Origin: Diaporthe sp. PMI_573
Taxonomy: Eukaryota > Ascomycota > Sordariomycetes > Diaporthales > Diaporthaceae
NCBI GenBank assembly: GCA_021399435.1
Contig: JAJTUP010000038.1
Span: 1-64,000, forward strand
DNA: 64,000 bases
Direction of reading: 5' to 3'
Positions 33,110 through 43,937 of this stretch are shown here, piece after piece. The notes beneath the pieces are model-generated. The model was not told the DNA's origin and did no database searches. It saw only the letters and a program-made list of their open reading frames with translations. Within the stretch, counting starts at the first letter, position 1, and each line of letters opens with the position of its first letter. The position numbers were made by a program, and so were the translations under genes.

Positions 33110-34255
33110 ATGGTCACTGTCGTAGTCGCCGGGGGCACTGGCGGCGTCGGGCGCTCCATTGTTGACGCGCTCAAGGCGAATGGGAAACACAAGGTCATTA
33201 TCTTGGCCCGCAAAGTACGTGAATGAGCAAGACAGCACATCTCGGACTGAGAGACAGGCACTGAGCAAACTCACGAACAGATTCCAGATAATGTTGAATT
33301 AGGATTCCCCGTGATTGCAGTTGACTACGACGATGTTGACGCCGTACAAGCCGTTCTAGAGGAGCACCACATCGAGACGGTCATTTCAGCACTTGCACTT
33401 CATTTCATTGGTGTCGGCAAGTCGCAGATCAACCTCATCAAGGCAGCCGACAAGGCCAGCACCACGAAACGATTCATTACCAGTACCTGGGCTGTCCGAC
33501 CCTCCACGGAGCAAGGCCCCCTTAAAACCCCGGGCGTAGGCATCACACCGCTAACACAAGCTCCGCTAGTCACCTGGCCCAACTGCCCCACGGCTTCCAG
33601 CATATTGATTCATACGCCGAGCTCGAGAAGACCGGACTCGAATGGACAGCTTTCAACCTGGGTTGGTTCCTCGAATACTACGCGATGCCGCACGTCGACA
33701 CGTACATCACTCAGACGACGTTTGTCGTGGACATGGCCAACAAGCATGCTTCCATACCAGGGAATGGGAAACAGGCCATGACCTTTACATATTCGAAGGA
33801 CGTAGCCAAGTTCGTCGCCGCGGCGCTTGACCTCCCAAAATGGGAGCGAGATACGTATGTCATCGGTGATAAGATGAGCTGGGAGGAATTCGTCAAGGTC
33901 GCTGAAGAAGCCCGAGGTACGCCACCACCGCGTTACATGGCCAGATGGCCTGCCAAGTGCGAGCTTGATTAGAGATGGGCCGTTAACGAATGACTTTCTA
34001 GGAGAGAAATTTACCGTCACTTATGATAGCGTGGAGAAGCTCAAGTCGGGCAAGATCACCGAGCTCCCAGGACAGGTCGCTGCATACTCTTACTTTCCCA
34101 GGGAGTGGACGCAGAAGCTTTATTCCGTCTTTGGCTTGTGGGCCACTGACGGGGTCTTTGACTTCCCCGACCACAAGGCGCTGAACCACCGGTTTCCTGA
34201 CATCAAAGTTACCACTGCGAAGGAAATGCTGGACAAGGCTTGGCGAGGCAAATGA
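33110..34255 (+). CDS. NmrA-like atypical SDR (isoflavone-reductase-like)
   Basis: Four exons, 33110-33214, 33281-33535, 33601-33916, 34002-34255; product 309 residues. Introns have donors GTACGT, GTAGGC and GTACGC; the third has the branch GTTAACG. The N-terminus is the dinucleotide-binding VVVAGGTGGVGRSIV. Conserved family blocks follow: TVISALALHF, KRFITSTWAVRPS, FNLGWFLEYY, FTYSKDVAKFV and TYDSVEKLKSGKITELP. There is no catalytic Tyr-x-x-x-Lys, as usual for the NmrA group. Members act either as NADP-sensing regulators or as reductases in secondary metabolism; which applies here is unknown. The ATG has a good context (CACCATGG). It is divergent from the NmrA pseudogene. Confidence 0.85.
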
Positions 34256-34923
34256 GTAGACAGTTGATAAGATAACAGCCACGATATGACTTTCATTGAG
34301 CACCATGTAGTAGCGGCTGTGTGTTAATATCTCAATTCCTTGTGGCTATCTGTAACCCATTGTGAAGAAATAGAATCGCTGTAGTTGATGGTGGTGCAGG
34401 TGATCTGCCCTTCCCCTCCCTTGATAAAGAGTATCCGCATCAGATCTCAAACATACAAAATCCTCTGTAAAATTAGGGTTGAGAACACGGCCCAGCGCGC
34501 TACCGATAAATGCCCAGTGGCGACCGCCAAGGGCATCTAGGCATTTTTAGGAGCAAGCTTAGGTGCGACAAGTAGGAAGACTTAGTGTAGATTCCACGGG
34601 TGGGCTTGCGCACAGGCTGGAGTGCTGAAGAGCTTCTGAGCCGCGGCCCATCGCTGACAAATGATTCGAAAATTAAAATTCTAGTCTCGGCGGGATGGTT
34701 GTGCCGCAAGCAGCAGCGATGTCATTAGTGGTCATGCTCGTGTGTCGGACGGATTACTCAACTTACATCGCCACATTATTGCACACTCTTCAATCCTAAA
34801 TCAGTATACCTCATTGACGAGATATATATCAATTGCATTTGTATCGATGTTACTATAACCCCTCTGTGTGTGATACTCAATCTTCTCGTTCTGCATCCCT
34901 CTACCTACATTACATCAGCCAAC
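34256..34923 (+). promoter_or_regulatory. Intergenic; promoter of the MDR gene
   Basis: About 670 bases with no gene. An AT-rich ATATATA at 34822-34828, about 95 bases before the next ATG, is a plausible TATA element. Confidence 0.4.
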
Positions 34924-36009
34924 ATGAAAGCTCTTGTCTCCAACAGGAGTATCCTGACCAGGATCATCAATGTCAGCCGCAGCAAGGCCATCGGCGGCCA
35001 AGGCGGCCGTGTTCAGGACGATGTGCCTGTTCCCAAGATCTCCCCCAACGAGATCCTCGTCAAGGTCAGGGCCGTCGCTCTCAACCCGACAGATTTCAAG
35101 CACCTAGACGCCATCTCTCCCCCGCATTCTATCATCGGGTGCGATTACGCGGGCGTGGTCCACCAAGTGGGCAATGCTGTGAAGGAGAAATGGAATATCG
35201 GCGATCGCGTGGCCGGCGCCGTTCACGGTGGCCTGTTCCCCGACAATGGCGCCTTCGCCGAGTACCTGAAGACGGATGCGGACTTGGCCTGGAAGGTCCC
35301 TGACGGCGTGAGCGACACGGACGCGACCACGTACGGCATATCTGCCGTAACCGCCGTGCTCGTCCTCAATGGTCGCCTCGGGCTGCCCTTCGTCACTACT
35401 ACGCCTGCCACCCCAAAGAATGAAGCGGTCTTCATTTACGCGGGAGCTACCAGTGCCGGCCTGTACCATATCGAGATCGCGAAGGCGGCCGGGTACAAGG
35501 TCCTCACAACCGCCTCGCCCCGCTCATTCGACCTGGTCAAGAAGTACGGCGCGGATTCCGTCTTTGACTACAAGTCACCGACCGTCGTAGCAGACATAAT
35601 CAAAGAGTACCCTAGCCTTACAAAGGCAGTGGATTGCTTCTCTGAGGGCAACTCGACGTCCATTTGCGCCGCAGTGCTCAAGCCCAGTGGCGGCAAGGTG
35701 GTTACGCTGCTGCCCAATGGCAAATCGAGCACCCCAGGTGTGACCTATGATCTCGTCATGTCATATACCGGCTTCGGACATCCTTTCCAGTGGCTGCCAC
35801 CTATTGGCCCCAAGTTCGAGGCTAGACCGGACGATCGTGCGACCCTTGCTCGCTTCTATGAAACTCTACCACAGCTCATAGACGTCTTGAAACCTATCCC
35901 AACAATCACTCTCAAGGATGGATTTGACGGTATTCTGGAGGGACTTGACAAGTTGCGGCAAGGGCAGGTAATAGGTGGGAAACAAGTTGTTAAATTTAAT
36001 ACGACGTAG
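34924..36009 (+). CDS. MDR-family oxidoreductase (trans-enoyl-reductase / ToxD-like)
   Basis: Intronless, 361 residues. It has the GroES-like N-domain of zinc-independent MDRs (ILVKVRAVALNPTDFKH, GCDYAGVV, GDRVAG) and a Rossmann domain (VFIYAGATSAGLYHIEIAKAAGYKV). The catalytic zinc cysteines of classical alcohol dehydrogenases are absent, as in LovC-type enoyl reductases and quinone reductases. These use NADPH to reduce enoyl or quinone substrates. Start at the ATG at 34924; no better upstream Met is in good context. It sits among other reductases on the same strand. Confidence 0.87.
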   Translation: MKALVSNRSILTRIINVSRSKAIGGQGGRVQDDVPVPKISPNEILVKVRAVALNPTDFKHLDAISPPHSIIGCDYAGVVHQVGNAVKEKWNIGDRVAGAVHGGLFPDNGAFAEYLKTDADLAWKVPDGVSDTDATTYGISAVTAVLVLNGRLGLPFVTTTPATPKNEAVFIYAGATSAGLYHIEIAKAAGYKVLTTASPRSFDLVKKYGADSVFDYKSPTVVADIIKEYPSLTKAVDCFSEGNSTSICAAVLKPSGGKVVTLLPNGKSSTPGVTYDLVMSYTGFGHPFQWLPPIGPKFEARPDDRATLARFYETLPQLIDVLKPIPTITLKDGFDGILEGLDKLRQGQVIGGKQVVKFNTT

Positions 36010-37157
36010 AGAAATAGACAACACCATTTCTCAGGTGTTATATGTAATGCTGATTGTTTTGCGGAGTGAGTGGCGACTCTCGGTGAGATGCCGCTTACCA
36101 TAATGAAGAGTAAATCCCAGCTTTTACCAAGGGTTTGAGGTGGTGAGAAAGAAGGAACAAAAGTTTGAGCAACGTGGCATGGCCTTTGTGCCTTTGGTAT
36201 AAATATTCAAATGTGAATCTATAGCGAGACTCGAAGATAATAAAAGAGGTGAAATGGAGTCTAAATACGTACCAGACGGAGGCCTCGATGCGAATGGAAG
36301 GGCCAGCGGCTCGCATTGCTGTGCGAAGCTCACAAATCGCTTGCGGACGGCATGTGGTGGGCTTTCAGGCGTGAAAATCCTTGCGTCGGAACCCACTACT
36401 CGTTTCGCACAGTTTAATTCGGCATTCATGACATGTGAATTTCCGGACTGGGTCTCAGGGAGTGGCTCCGACGATTGCGAATGGCCGTTGAAGGAGATGA
36501 ACCACTGAAGCTTTGCCGATGCTATAATTGGCTGGCTCCTGCCGCACGGCAGGTACGTGTCGTCTCCACGTTGTCGGCAGTGGATGCTTTTGCTTGGGAA
36601 GGATTTGACAAGCGTTTTGCGTGGCTGGATCTGTCTTCGAATCCGATACTCTTGAGTTAGCTGCTACCTGAAGCCGATGAGGAAGCTGGTCGAAGGTATG
36701 CCCGTCCCTCCCCACTAATAAGAAGAGGAAAGAAAGAACCAACTGAACAAGACGCCCACAGCACCAAAGATTCATGTGTAGAGTTCAAGATCGGTGCAAT
36801 AATGTTGCCGATGTGGAGAACTTTGCGTCCTGGGCCGCAGTGCGGAGGAACTGTAAAAAGAGAACGCTTCAGGGGTCGAAGCAGTGCCGTCGTTCGTCGT
36901 TCACACCACATGCAACTTCACAGTCTTGGCGACAGTTGCGATTTCAAAGCATATCAGAGGATTAATCTAGACCAATCGCGACGCCGTGAGTCTGTTAATC
37001 ACAGTGAAGAAGGGGAGACATAAAAAGGCAGATGGAAATCGTTTGACAGGTTAAGCACCATCAACGAAGACTCGCAAGAATAGTAAATGGTTTCGATCAC
37101 CTCTAGCATACAGCAAAGGAGCATCGAATTTCAAATTGCTTTACATTGTCAGCCAGG
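36010..37157. other. Gene-free interval
   Basis: About 1.15 kb. No supported gene. A CATAAAAAGG element near 37019 is a possible TATA box for the following SDR. Confidence 0.45.
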
Positions 37158-38132
37158 ATGAATTATGCACTCAGCAACGCAGGGGGTTTGGCGTCTGCGA
37201 CCGTGTTCTACGCAAATGCTCTTCTGCCGGCCGTTCGCCGCAGAGCCATGGTCGTTGGCGGCGTCACGATCGGTCTCTCCGTCCTTCGCCTTGTCAACAA
37301 TGCTCTGAACTCTTGGGCGCTGAGTAACTGGCGCATCAAGGCAGATAATAGGTGGAAATGGGACAAGGAGGTTGCCGTGGTCACAGGCGGCTGTGGGGGC
37401 ATCGGCAGGGAGCTGGTGCTCGGCCTCGTCCGGAAGGGTGTCAGAGTGGCCATATTCGATATTCAACCTCTCCCTGAGGACATGGAGACCGAGGCGAATA
37501 TATTATACCTTAGGACAGACATAACATCGGAAACCAGCATACGGGAGTCGACCTCCGTGGTGCGGAAGACGTTCGGGGACCCGTCTATCCTCATCAACAA
37601 CGCAGGGGTCGCAACGCCGCACACTATCTTGGACACGCCTGCCGCCTTTCTCGACAAAATATTTGGTGTCAACGTCATTGCCCTGTGGCTCATGACAAAA
37701 GAGCTCCTGCCGAGTATGATCCAGGCAAACAAAGGCCACATCGCGAACATCTCGAGCGTGACCGCGTACATGGCGCTGCCTTCCATGGTCGACTACTGCG
37801 CCTCCAAGGCGGCCTCACTTACCTTCCACGAAGGGATCAACTGCGAGCTGAAAACCAAGTACAAGACCAGCGGCATTTTGACAACAATCGTCCAGCCGAC
37901 TTGGGTTCGCACTGGCATGTCTCCCCCGAACGCGGATGAAATCGAGAAGGCGCAGGGGAAGATGCTCTCGCCCCGCGAGGTGGCGGACCGAACACTGGAG
38001 CAAATCTTTAGCGGCAGGGGAGGCCAGATTGTGTTGCCGGGGAAGATGGCATGGTTCAGTGCCGTGAAAGGGTGGCCCAATTGGTTGCAGGAACTCCTTC
38101 GAGACGCGATGGGCAGAGCCAGTTTGCTTTAG
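37158..38132 (+). CDS. Membrane-anchored classical SDR (retinol-dehydrogenase/DHRS-like)
   Basis: Intronless, 324 residues. A hydrophobic N-terminal segment (about residues 5-45) suggests anchoring to the endoplasmic reticulum or lipid droplets. The SDR core follows: VVTGGCGGIGRE (TGxxxGIG), FDIQP acidic cofactor-specificity region (NAD preference), NNAG, the catalytic Ser in NISSVTAYM, and YCASK. Relatives oxidise or reduce retinoid- or steroid-like lipids. The ATG at 37158 follows a CAGG context; the slightly earlier in-frame TTG is not a start. Confidence 0.87.
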   Translation: MNYALSNAGGLASATVFYANALLPAVRRRAMVVGGVTIGLSVLRLVNNALNSWALSNWRIKADNRWKWDKEVAVVTGGCGGIGRELVLGLVRKGVRVAIFDIQPLPEDMETEANILYLRTDITSETSIRESTSVVRKTFGDPSILINNAGVATPHTILDTPAAFLDKIFGVNVIALWLMTKELLPSMIQANKGHIANISSVTAYMALPSMVDYCASKAASLTFHEGINCELKTKYKTSGILTTIVQPTWVRTGMSPPNADEIEKAQGKMLSPREVADRTLEQIFSGRGGQIVLPGKMAWFSAVKGWPNWLQELLRDAMGRASLL

Positions 38133-38908
38133 AGGTGCTGGGATGCTTACGAAGAAATTGACCTTTGATTGGCTTGTATGATGGTTGCTAAGGATGAGAT
38201 TGAATCAGAAACTCTTGAATAAAACCCCGAAGAAGTTCAATAAGACACGTGGCTATTCCGTAGATATGATTCTTTTCCCGTCCCGTTGTTTCAATGGAGG
38301 ACAATATGTTCGTCCATCTTCAACCTATCCTAGCAACATCGCATACCTCAGCGGTGCTTGTCTTCGTCTTTCCTCCAGCCCACCTCTTGCTGATTTCTAG
38401 CGTTCACGAGAAATGGCACAATTCTGATCAATGAAGGCGTCGCTGGCGTCTGGCTTGACTGGATGGCTTCGCGTGGAAAAAGAAATATCCATGGCATGGA
38501 TCATTGAGGAGCGGATAGATTAATGGTTCCGTCTCGCAGCCGGAGTCGGAGTCTCCGATGTCTGATAAATTTATCTTGCGCCAAAGATAAGATTCCCCTA
38601 AGTGATGTGATGCAGACGAAACGCCCTCGTGGTAGGCCCGAGCGCGATGGTGACAGTGTTCACTAATCGATATTTCGATGGTCAGAATTAGTCAGAATTG
38701 ACCACTAAGCATCTAGACTGTTCTCGCAAATGACGGGAGACACATGACGAGGAGCCGAGGCTTCGTCCGCGTATATACATCCATACATATAGACTATAAA
38801 TCGAAGTAATTATGTGCCAAACGGGCAAACGCGACCATCATAGCACACTGATCCTACAACTTATTCCTAGATTACCTTCCTATCGACCCTGCTGGAGAAC
38901 GAACTGAG
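38133..38908. other. Gene-free interval
   Basis: About 780 bases with no supported gene or repeat; includes the 5' flank of the next SDR. Confidence 0.5.
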
Positions 38909-39979
38909 ATGGCGCCTAAACCAGATGACCACGAGCGGCCGACTGTCCTCATTACAGGGTAACGCAACACTCTCCCCAACCCTCAACATCCTCGTGCTTC
39001 GCTAAGACCTCTTGTCTTGATGATAGATGCTCAGCAGGGAGTGCAGGAAATGCTCTCGCACTGGAATTCGCAGCCCGAGGCTTTCGCACATTCGCAACCG
39101 CCCGCTCTAAAAAGGCTCTGTCTAACCTAGAGGAGAAGGGTATCGAGACCTTCGTACTCGATGTCACAAAGCCAGAAAGTATCGCCGCATTAAAGGAAGA
39201 GATAGTGCGGCTTACGAAAGGCACCCTCAATATCCTCTTCAATAATGCCGGCACCCGTACGTATTTCACAAGACCCCATTGAAGTTTTCCAATGCTGTCT
39301 ACAGCGCGGGAAAGAAGAACGTCAGGCAGCTAATCGTTCCACAGTGTATGAAGCCCCCGCCATCGAGGCAGACCCAGCGCGTGTCCGCAGCCTATTCGAC
39401 GCCAACGTGTTTGGCTTGTTCGACATGGTCACAGCATTCGCTCCGCTCCTTCTCGCAGCCGTGCCCTCGTCCAAACGGCCCCCCACCATCGTGAACACCG
39501 CCTCCATCCTCGCACGCCTCCCGTTCCCGTTCTCCTCAGCCTACAACGCAACCAAGGCAGCAGTCGCTTCATACTCGGATACTCTCAGGCTGGAGGTCGA
39601 GCCGCTGGGGGTCAAGGTCGTGACACTATACATGGGCGAGGTTTCGACCCCGCTGATGTCCGCGGATAACATCAATTTCGGCACGGAAAGTGTTTATGCC
39701 GATGTGGAGCACAAAGTCAAGGAGAGGAGTCTGAAGCATGAGAAGACGACAATGAGCCCCGTTGAGTTTGCACGCCAAGTGGTGCGTGCTCTTGACGGCA
39801 GTGGGGACAACTACATCTGGAAAGGTTCTAATGCGTTTGTCGTCTGGCTCCTGAATGCCGTAGGGGGCAGGAAAGTCTTTGACAGCACGATGAAGAGTCC
39901 CGTGGGTTTCGGTGATACTACGTTGAGGAGGAAGCTTTACCAGAAGGGCCAGGCTAAACATGGAGAATCTTCCAAATAA
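38909..39979 (+). CDS. Classical SDR, Ayr1-like (1-acyl-dihydroxyacetone-phosphate reductase type)
   Basis: Three exons, 38909-38958, 39027-39256, 39345-39979; product 304 residues. Intron 1 (68 nt) interrupts the glycine motif, giving VLITGCSAGSAGNAL after splicing; intron 2 (88 nt, donor GTACGT) follows FNNAGT. The core has LDVTKPES, NNAG, the Ser in VNTASILA, YNATK, and a C-terminal hydrophobic patch (FVVWLLNAV). The glycine motif reads GCSAGSAG rather than the common GCSxGGIG, a mild change. Ayr1 acts in phosphatidic acid synthesis and lipid-droplet metabolism; related fungal enzymes act in secondary metabolism. Confidence 0.85.
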
Positions 39980-41191
39980 GTTTATATCGTATTAAATTGT
40001 AATTGGACCGGCACGTTTCGACTGGATAGACACAGCTTTGAAATAAATATTCAGATATTTAATCAATCCTATTACTTTGATATGATTCAGGGTAACAATA
40101 TACATGCTAGAGTTGGAAATTTAGGCTTCATGCCGGGAAAGCTTTCATAGTTGGAGGTCACCTAGGAGTCATGCTGGCTGTGTTTTAATACTCCAGTTTA
40201 CAGTAAACCTAAATATCTACTTATACACTATCCTACGTCGCATCTAACAGAACACTGATTGTATAAGTAGATTGGAAAGTCACTATTTGAAGCCTTGCAT
40301 AGCGAATCTTACTGTTATCGTTGATAAGATATATTATTCCGTGTCCTTAGGATACTCATTCCCGTTCCAGCTTAGTAGAGGAACTCAAAGAATACAAATA
40401 GTCTATACTCTGATTGTGTAATAATAAGTTGTACAAGAAATGTATTGGCCTCGATAGGTGAATAGTTTTAGCAGAGCAAACCCAACGGAAGAATGGGAGT
40501 ATTGGCGAAATTGACGCTCGCTATTATACTTCTACTCATCCGGGGCGCAATTGACCCCGTTCCATACAATCAGGGTAGTCTAATGATCCAGAGTTTGTAA
40601 TAACCCGGTGCACTTATCATCAGAGTCAGTGAAACAAGGACAATCCCCAAAGTGACCCAAGCTGTTGGTGACCAAGTTCCGTCGCGAGCGCTATAAATAT
40701 TCAGTAGGACGGTGAGCAAGGACTACGTCATACAGAAACATGTTCATATTCAATACCGAGAACATAATGATACACATGCGCCCGAAAATGACGACCGTTC
40801 GGTTAGTAAGTATGCGTTGAGGGGATGGACTGGGGACGGTGTTGCGCTGCAGTCAAAGGTGCGGTTCGGAAGCTAAGAGGACCTGTAGATGACGGCTCCA
40901 GGGGGGAAACTGATGGGGGATTCTTTCAGTCTAATGCATGAGTGCGTCAATTGGGCATGGCATTCCTTTCATTCCTTATCAGCAGATGTGACCAATCCTG
41001 TGGCATAATATACAAACAAAGGGGTATACTTCGAACGAGGCCAAATAAAGGAACAACGCCACAAGAACAGACTACACAAACAACCCCGTAATGGCCATAC
41101 TGTTTCAGATGCCCTTTACACCTGAGCATCAAGCAACCGGGACACTTATAAAATTGACACCATTCTCTCTGGCACCAGCTTATTTCTTGCC
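39980..41191. other. Gene-free AT-rich interval
   Basis: About 1.2 kb, AT-rich, with no supported gene, RNA or repeat. Confidence 0.5.
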
Positions 41192-42903
41192 ATGAGGGAA
41201 CAAGAGTGTAGGCGTCAGTTCCCCTGTTCTCGTCAAGAGGGTTTGTCGAGCCTGGAAGATCGCTCTCCAGTCGGTGGAGCCCTTGCACAACACACAACGC
41301 CTTTACAATCCACCAAGCGGTCACAAGACTCGGCATCTACAAACAGATCACCCATCGCAAAACCTGCGCTCCTGGCGCTAAAGGTCCCACGAAGGCGTAA
41401 GCATTCCATAGCACCCGCAATTTGTGGTTTAAATCATTTCACCAACACTCTGGCTTTAGGATCTTCGAGGATCAGGGTGAGGCTCGAAAGAAGTAGCCAA
41501 GCCTCTGCTGTGCCTCCCCGTCCTGCTTATCGCACGCAACCTGAACCTTATGGTAAGCTGCGGGCCCAAGCTGGTACAAAGGGTGATTCGACACCAGTGA
41601 AACAATCACGAGCAAGAGGGAATACACAACGGTGTGCAGTTGAAGGCATCAAAGAAGAGGAGATCACTGAGGTACGAAAAAAAAAACAATGTCTTCCCAC
41701 GCAAATTCAGTTGCTAATGACCTAAAAAAGACTGGAGATCTACAGCAGCCCAGAACTCCTAATCGTGCACCCGTTGGCGTACTAGAAATCAAGACCGTGG
41801 GTGAGAACGAGGCGCTTCCAGCTGAGATTTTGCGGACACGGCAGACCAGTAGCGAAAGTCACAACAGCGGACAAAAGCGTGCAAGGCTCACGCGAGAAAA
41901 CTTGGCTGCCTTTGATAAGATGGCAAAAAAGAAGGCACCTATCAACGCATCGGCATCCCTCACCGCCGATCCTGCCGAGTCTTCGTCAACAGGGACAAAA
42001 TCGACAACTGCACCAGGTTTCGCCATTCAGGCCTATGAAAACGGCATCCTAAAATCACGGTTGTCCAAGCCACCTTCAAACATCAAGCTTATTTATGAAA
42101 ATCATCTTCAGCCTCGTCATTCGCCTTCACCAACCGAGTCACAGTACAAGGAATATGTTCGAGATGTCAAGGGGGCTCGTACCGAAGCAACCCTACTTAA
42201 TAAGACCAGTAGAAAGCTTTTGAAAGAGTACCAGGACGAGGGATATACCAATGAACTCAACTGTGCATTCAGCGGCTTTCCAAAAGACTCTGGCATAAAT
42301 AATGGCTTATCTGCTCCACAGCCTGACTTTGTCGAAGGTCTAGAGATGCAAGAATACTACCCATTCCCAATTCACAAGCAGATTAGGGGAGCAGTCCTCT
42401 ACAAAGATGACCCTTGTTCTATAACGTTGCCACAGCTGGCAGGCGAATGGAAGAGCCGTGGGAAGGATATGGATCAAGCAGAGCTACAGAGTTCCTATGA
42501 CGGAGCTGCTCTGGTGTACGCGAGGAACCAAGCCCTTTCTTACATCAGAAAACCCGATCCACCCAGCCATTCACAAGTCATGACGTTTACGACAGATGGA
42601 ACGAATCTCAACTTGTTTGCACACCATGTTACTCGATCATCCGAGGATGGAAGACTTCAATACCACCAATATCCAGTCGATTCGACGAACCTCACAATCT
42701 CTCACCAGGGCTTCAAGGACGGTCGGAGGGGGCTCAGGAACGCACAGGACTGGGCAAGACAACAAACATACATTCTACGAGATGAGTTGAAGGAACACTG
42801 GAAGCAGAAGTGCGATGCTGTCCCCCACGAAACCGCCGGGGAAGGTCCCCTGACCGCAGCTGACCCCAGTTCTGACGAGATGGACGGAGATGAGGCGGGG
42901 TAG
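41192..42903 (+). CDS. DUF7924-like fungal protein
   Basis: Best model: exons 41192-41671 and 41746-42903 (545 residues). The intron runs GTACGA to CTACAG with a strong branch TTGCTAATGAC, and both sides are in phase 0. This is preferred over two separate genes. A second in-frame intron near 41394-41456 (GTAAGC...TTTAG) is possible. The N-terminal 200 residues are basic and disordered. The C-terminal domain has the blocks of a large fungal family I know as DUF7924: NCAFSGFPKDSGINNGLSAPQPD, FPIHKQIRGAV, ITLPQLAGEWK, QSSYDGAALVYARNQAL, MTFTTDGTNLNLFAHH, YHQYP, and RRGLRNAQD. The D...EWK arrangement recalls PD-(D/E)XK nucleases; that is inference. Function unknown. Confidence 0.75.
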
Positions 42904-43772
42904 GCTGGGAGTGACGAGAAATATGTGTCTTTGCAAAGCGTGAATATGGCACGTTCTGCTCCTAGGAAAAATGAAATGACTATCCCCAATACTACTAGTG
43001 TTCCCACCTGTGTTTCTTCGATTTCTCGCTGTATCCATCCCGACCATCTGTAGGAGTAGGTCTATCTTGATGGATTGTCAATACTAACATTGAGATAACT
43101 ATTACGGCCGGTGGTCATTGCCTCGAATACTGCCAGTTGATGCCAGCAAAACTGGCTCCCGAGTGCTACTATCCTCTATTTCTCATGCAAAATAGCTTCA
43201 AGGAAAAGGAAGGACGTGAAGTTCATTCTGGTCTGCATACTTCTGACCGAAAGACGCTTGGTACCACTGGCAAGGGATGGAGAGAGGGCCGGATCAAGTA
43301 AAACTATCCGCCACGCAAAGTCTACCCCCGAGTCGCAGTGAATCCATTCCAGACCCGCAGTGGGTACATCCTAGAAGTGCAAAACGACCTGTACTGGGTG
43401 TGAAGTACCCTCTTGCGGGGCTGGGCCAAGACCGAGGACGGTAATCTTTATACCGCAAATGACGCAGTCTTCATTTCTACACTACGAAAGAGATAGCAGC
43501 CCCGTTAATTGAAAATGAATCTGTTTGTTTGAGTCATCATGACCCTTGTTGAAACGAGTCAAGACTCCGGAAAATGGTTTCCATCTAAAAAGGGGTTGAG
43601 GTCTCTTAACTGAGCAAAAGGAGTCTGTCTCCCTTGGGCTGTAAAACTATAAGTTATACGTCACATGCATACGCGTATCTTTGGCAAAGGCGTCTAAAAG
43701 ATTCATCTACCAACAACTCTGAAGACTAGACTTCACTCGCAACTATATTACTCCCTTTCCACAACCACGACA
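42904..43772. other. Gene-free interval
   Basis: About 870 bases without a supported gene. The last 60 bases before 43773 are rich in C and T, like a fungal 5' leader. Confidence 0.45.
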
Positions 43773-43937
43773 ATGCAGATCCACAAGACTCTCTACACCG
43801 CCGTCGCCATGCTACTTGCGGCACAGTCCGTCTCGGCCGCCTGCTCGTTCACCTTGTCCTGCCCGACCGAGAAGTGGAGCTGTGGTGATGGATGCTGCTG
43901 CGACAGCTCCAGCGAACGTTGCGTCTGCTCTCCTTAG
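43773..43937 (+). CDS. Small secreted cysteine-rich peptide (54 residues)
   Basis: A complete 54-residue frame: ATG in CGACAATGC context, stop TAG at 43935-43937. Residues 1-22 form a clear signal peptide (hydrophobic core AVAMLLAAQSVSA). The mature part of about 32 residues has eight cysteines, including a CCC triplet in CGDGCCCDSS and the end CVCSP. The pattern fits a disulfide-rich secreted peptide such as an effector or defensive peptide; I cannot assign a family. The pyrimidine-rich leader supports expression. It is intronless and isolated between long gene-free stretches. Confidence 0.7.
   Translation: MQIHKTLYTAVAMLLAAQSVSAACSFTLSCPTEKWSCGDGCCCDSSSERCVCSP

Noticed and set aside
33536..33600. 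Frameshift in the intact NmrA-like gene
   Set aside because: The frame change is explained by a good 65-nt intron (GTAGGC, CGCTAAC, TTCCAG) that joins conserved blocks.
41689..42903. Separate 404-residue gene starting at 41689
   Set aside because: The ATG lies inside a well-formed intron (GTACGA, TTGCTAATGAC, CTACAG) that joins the upstream frame in phase.
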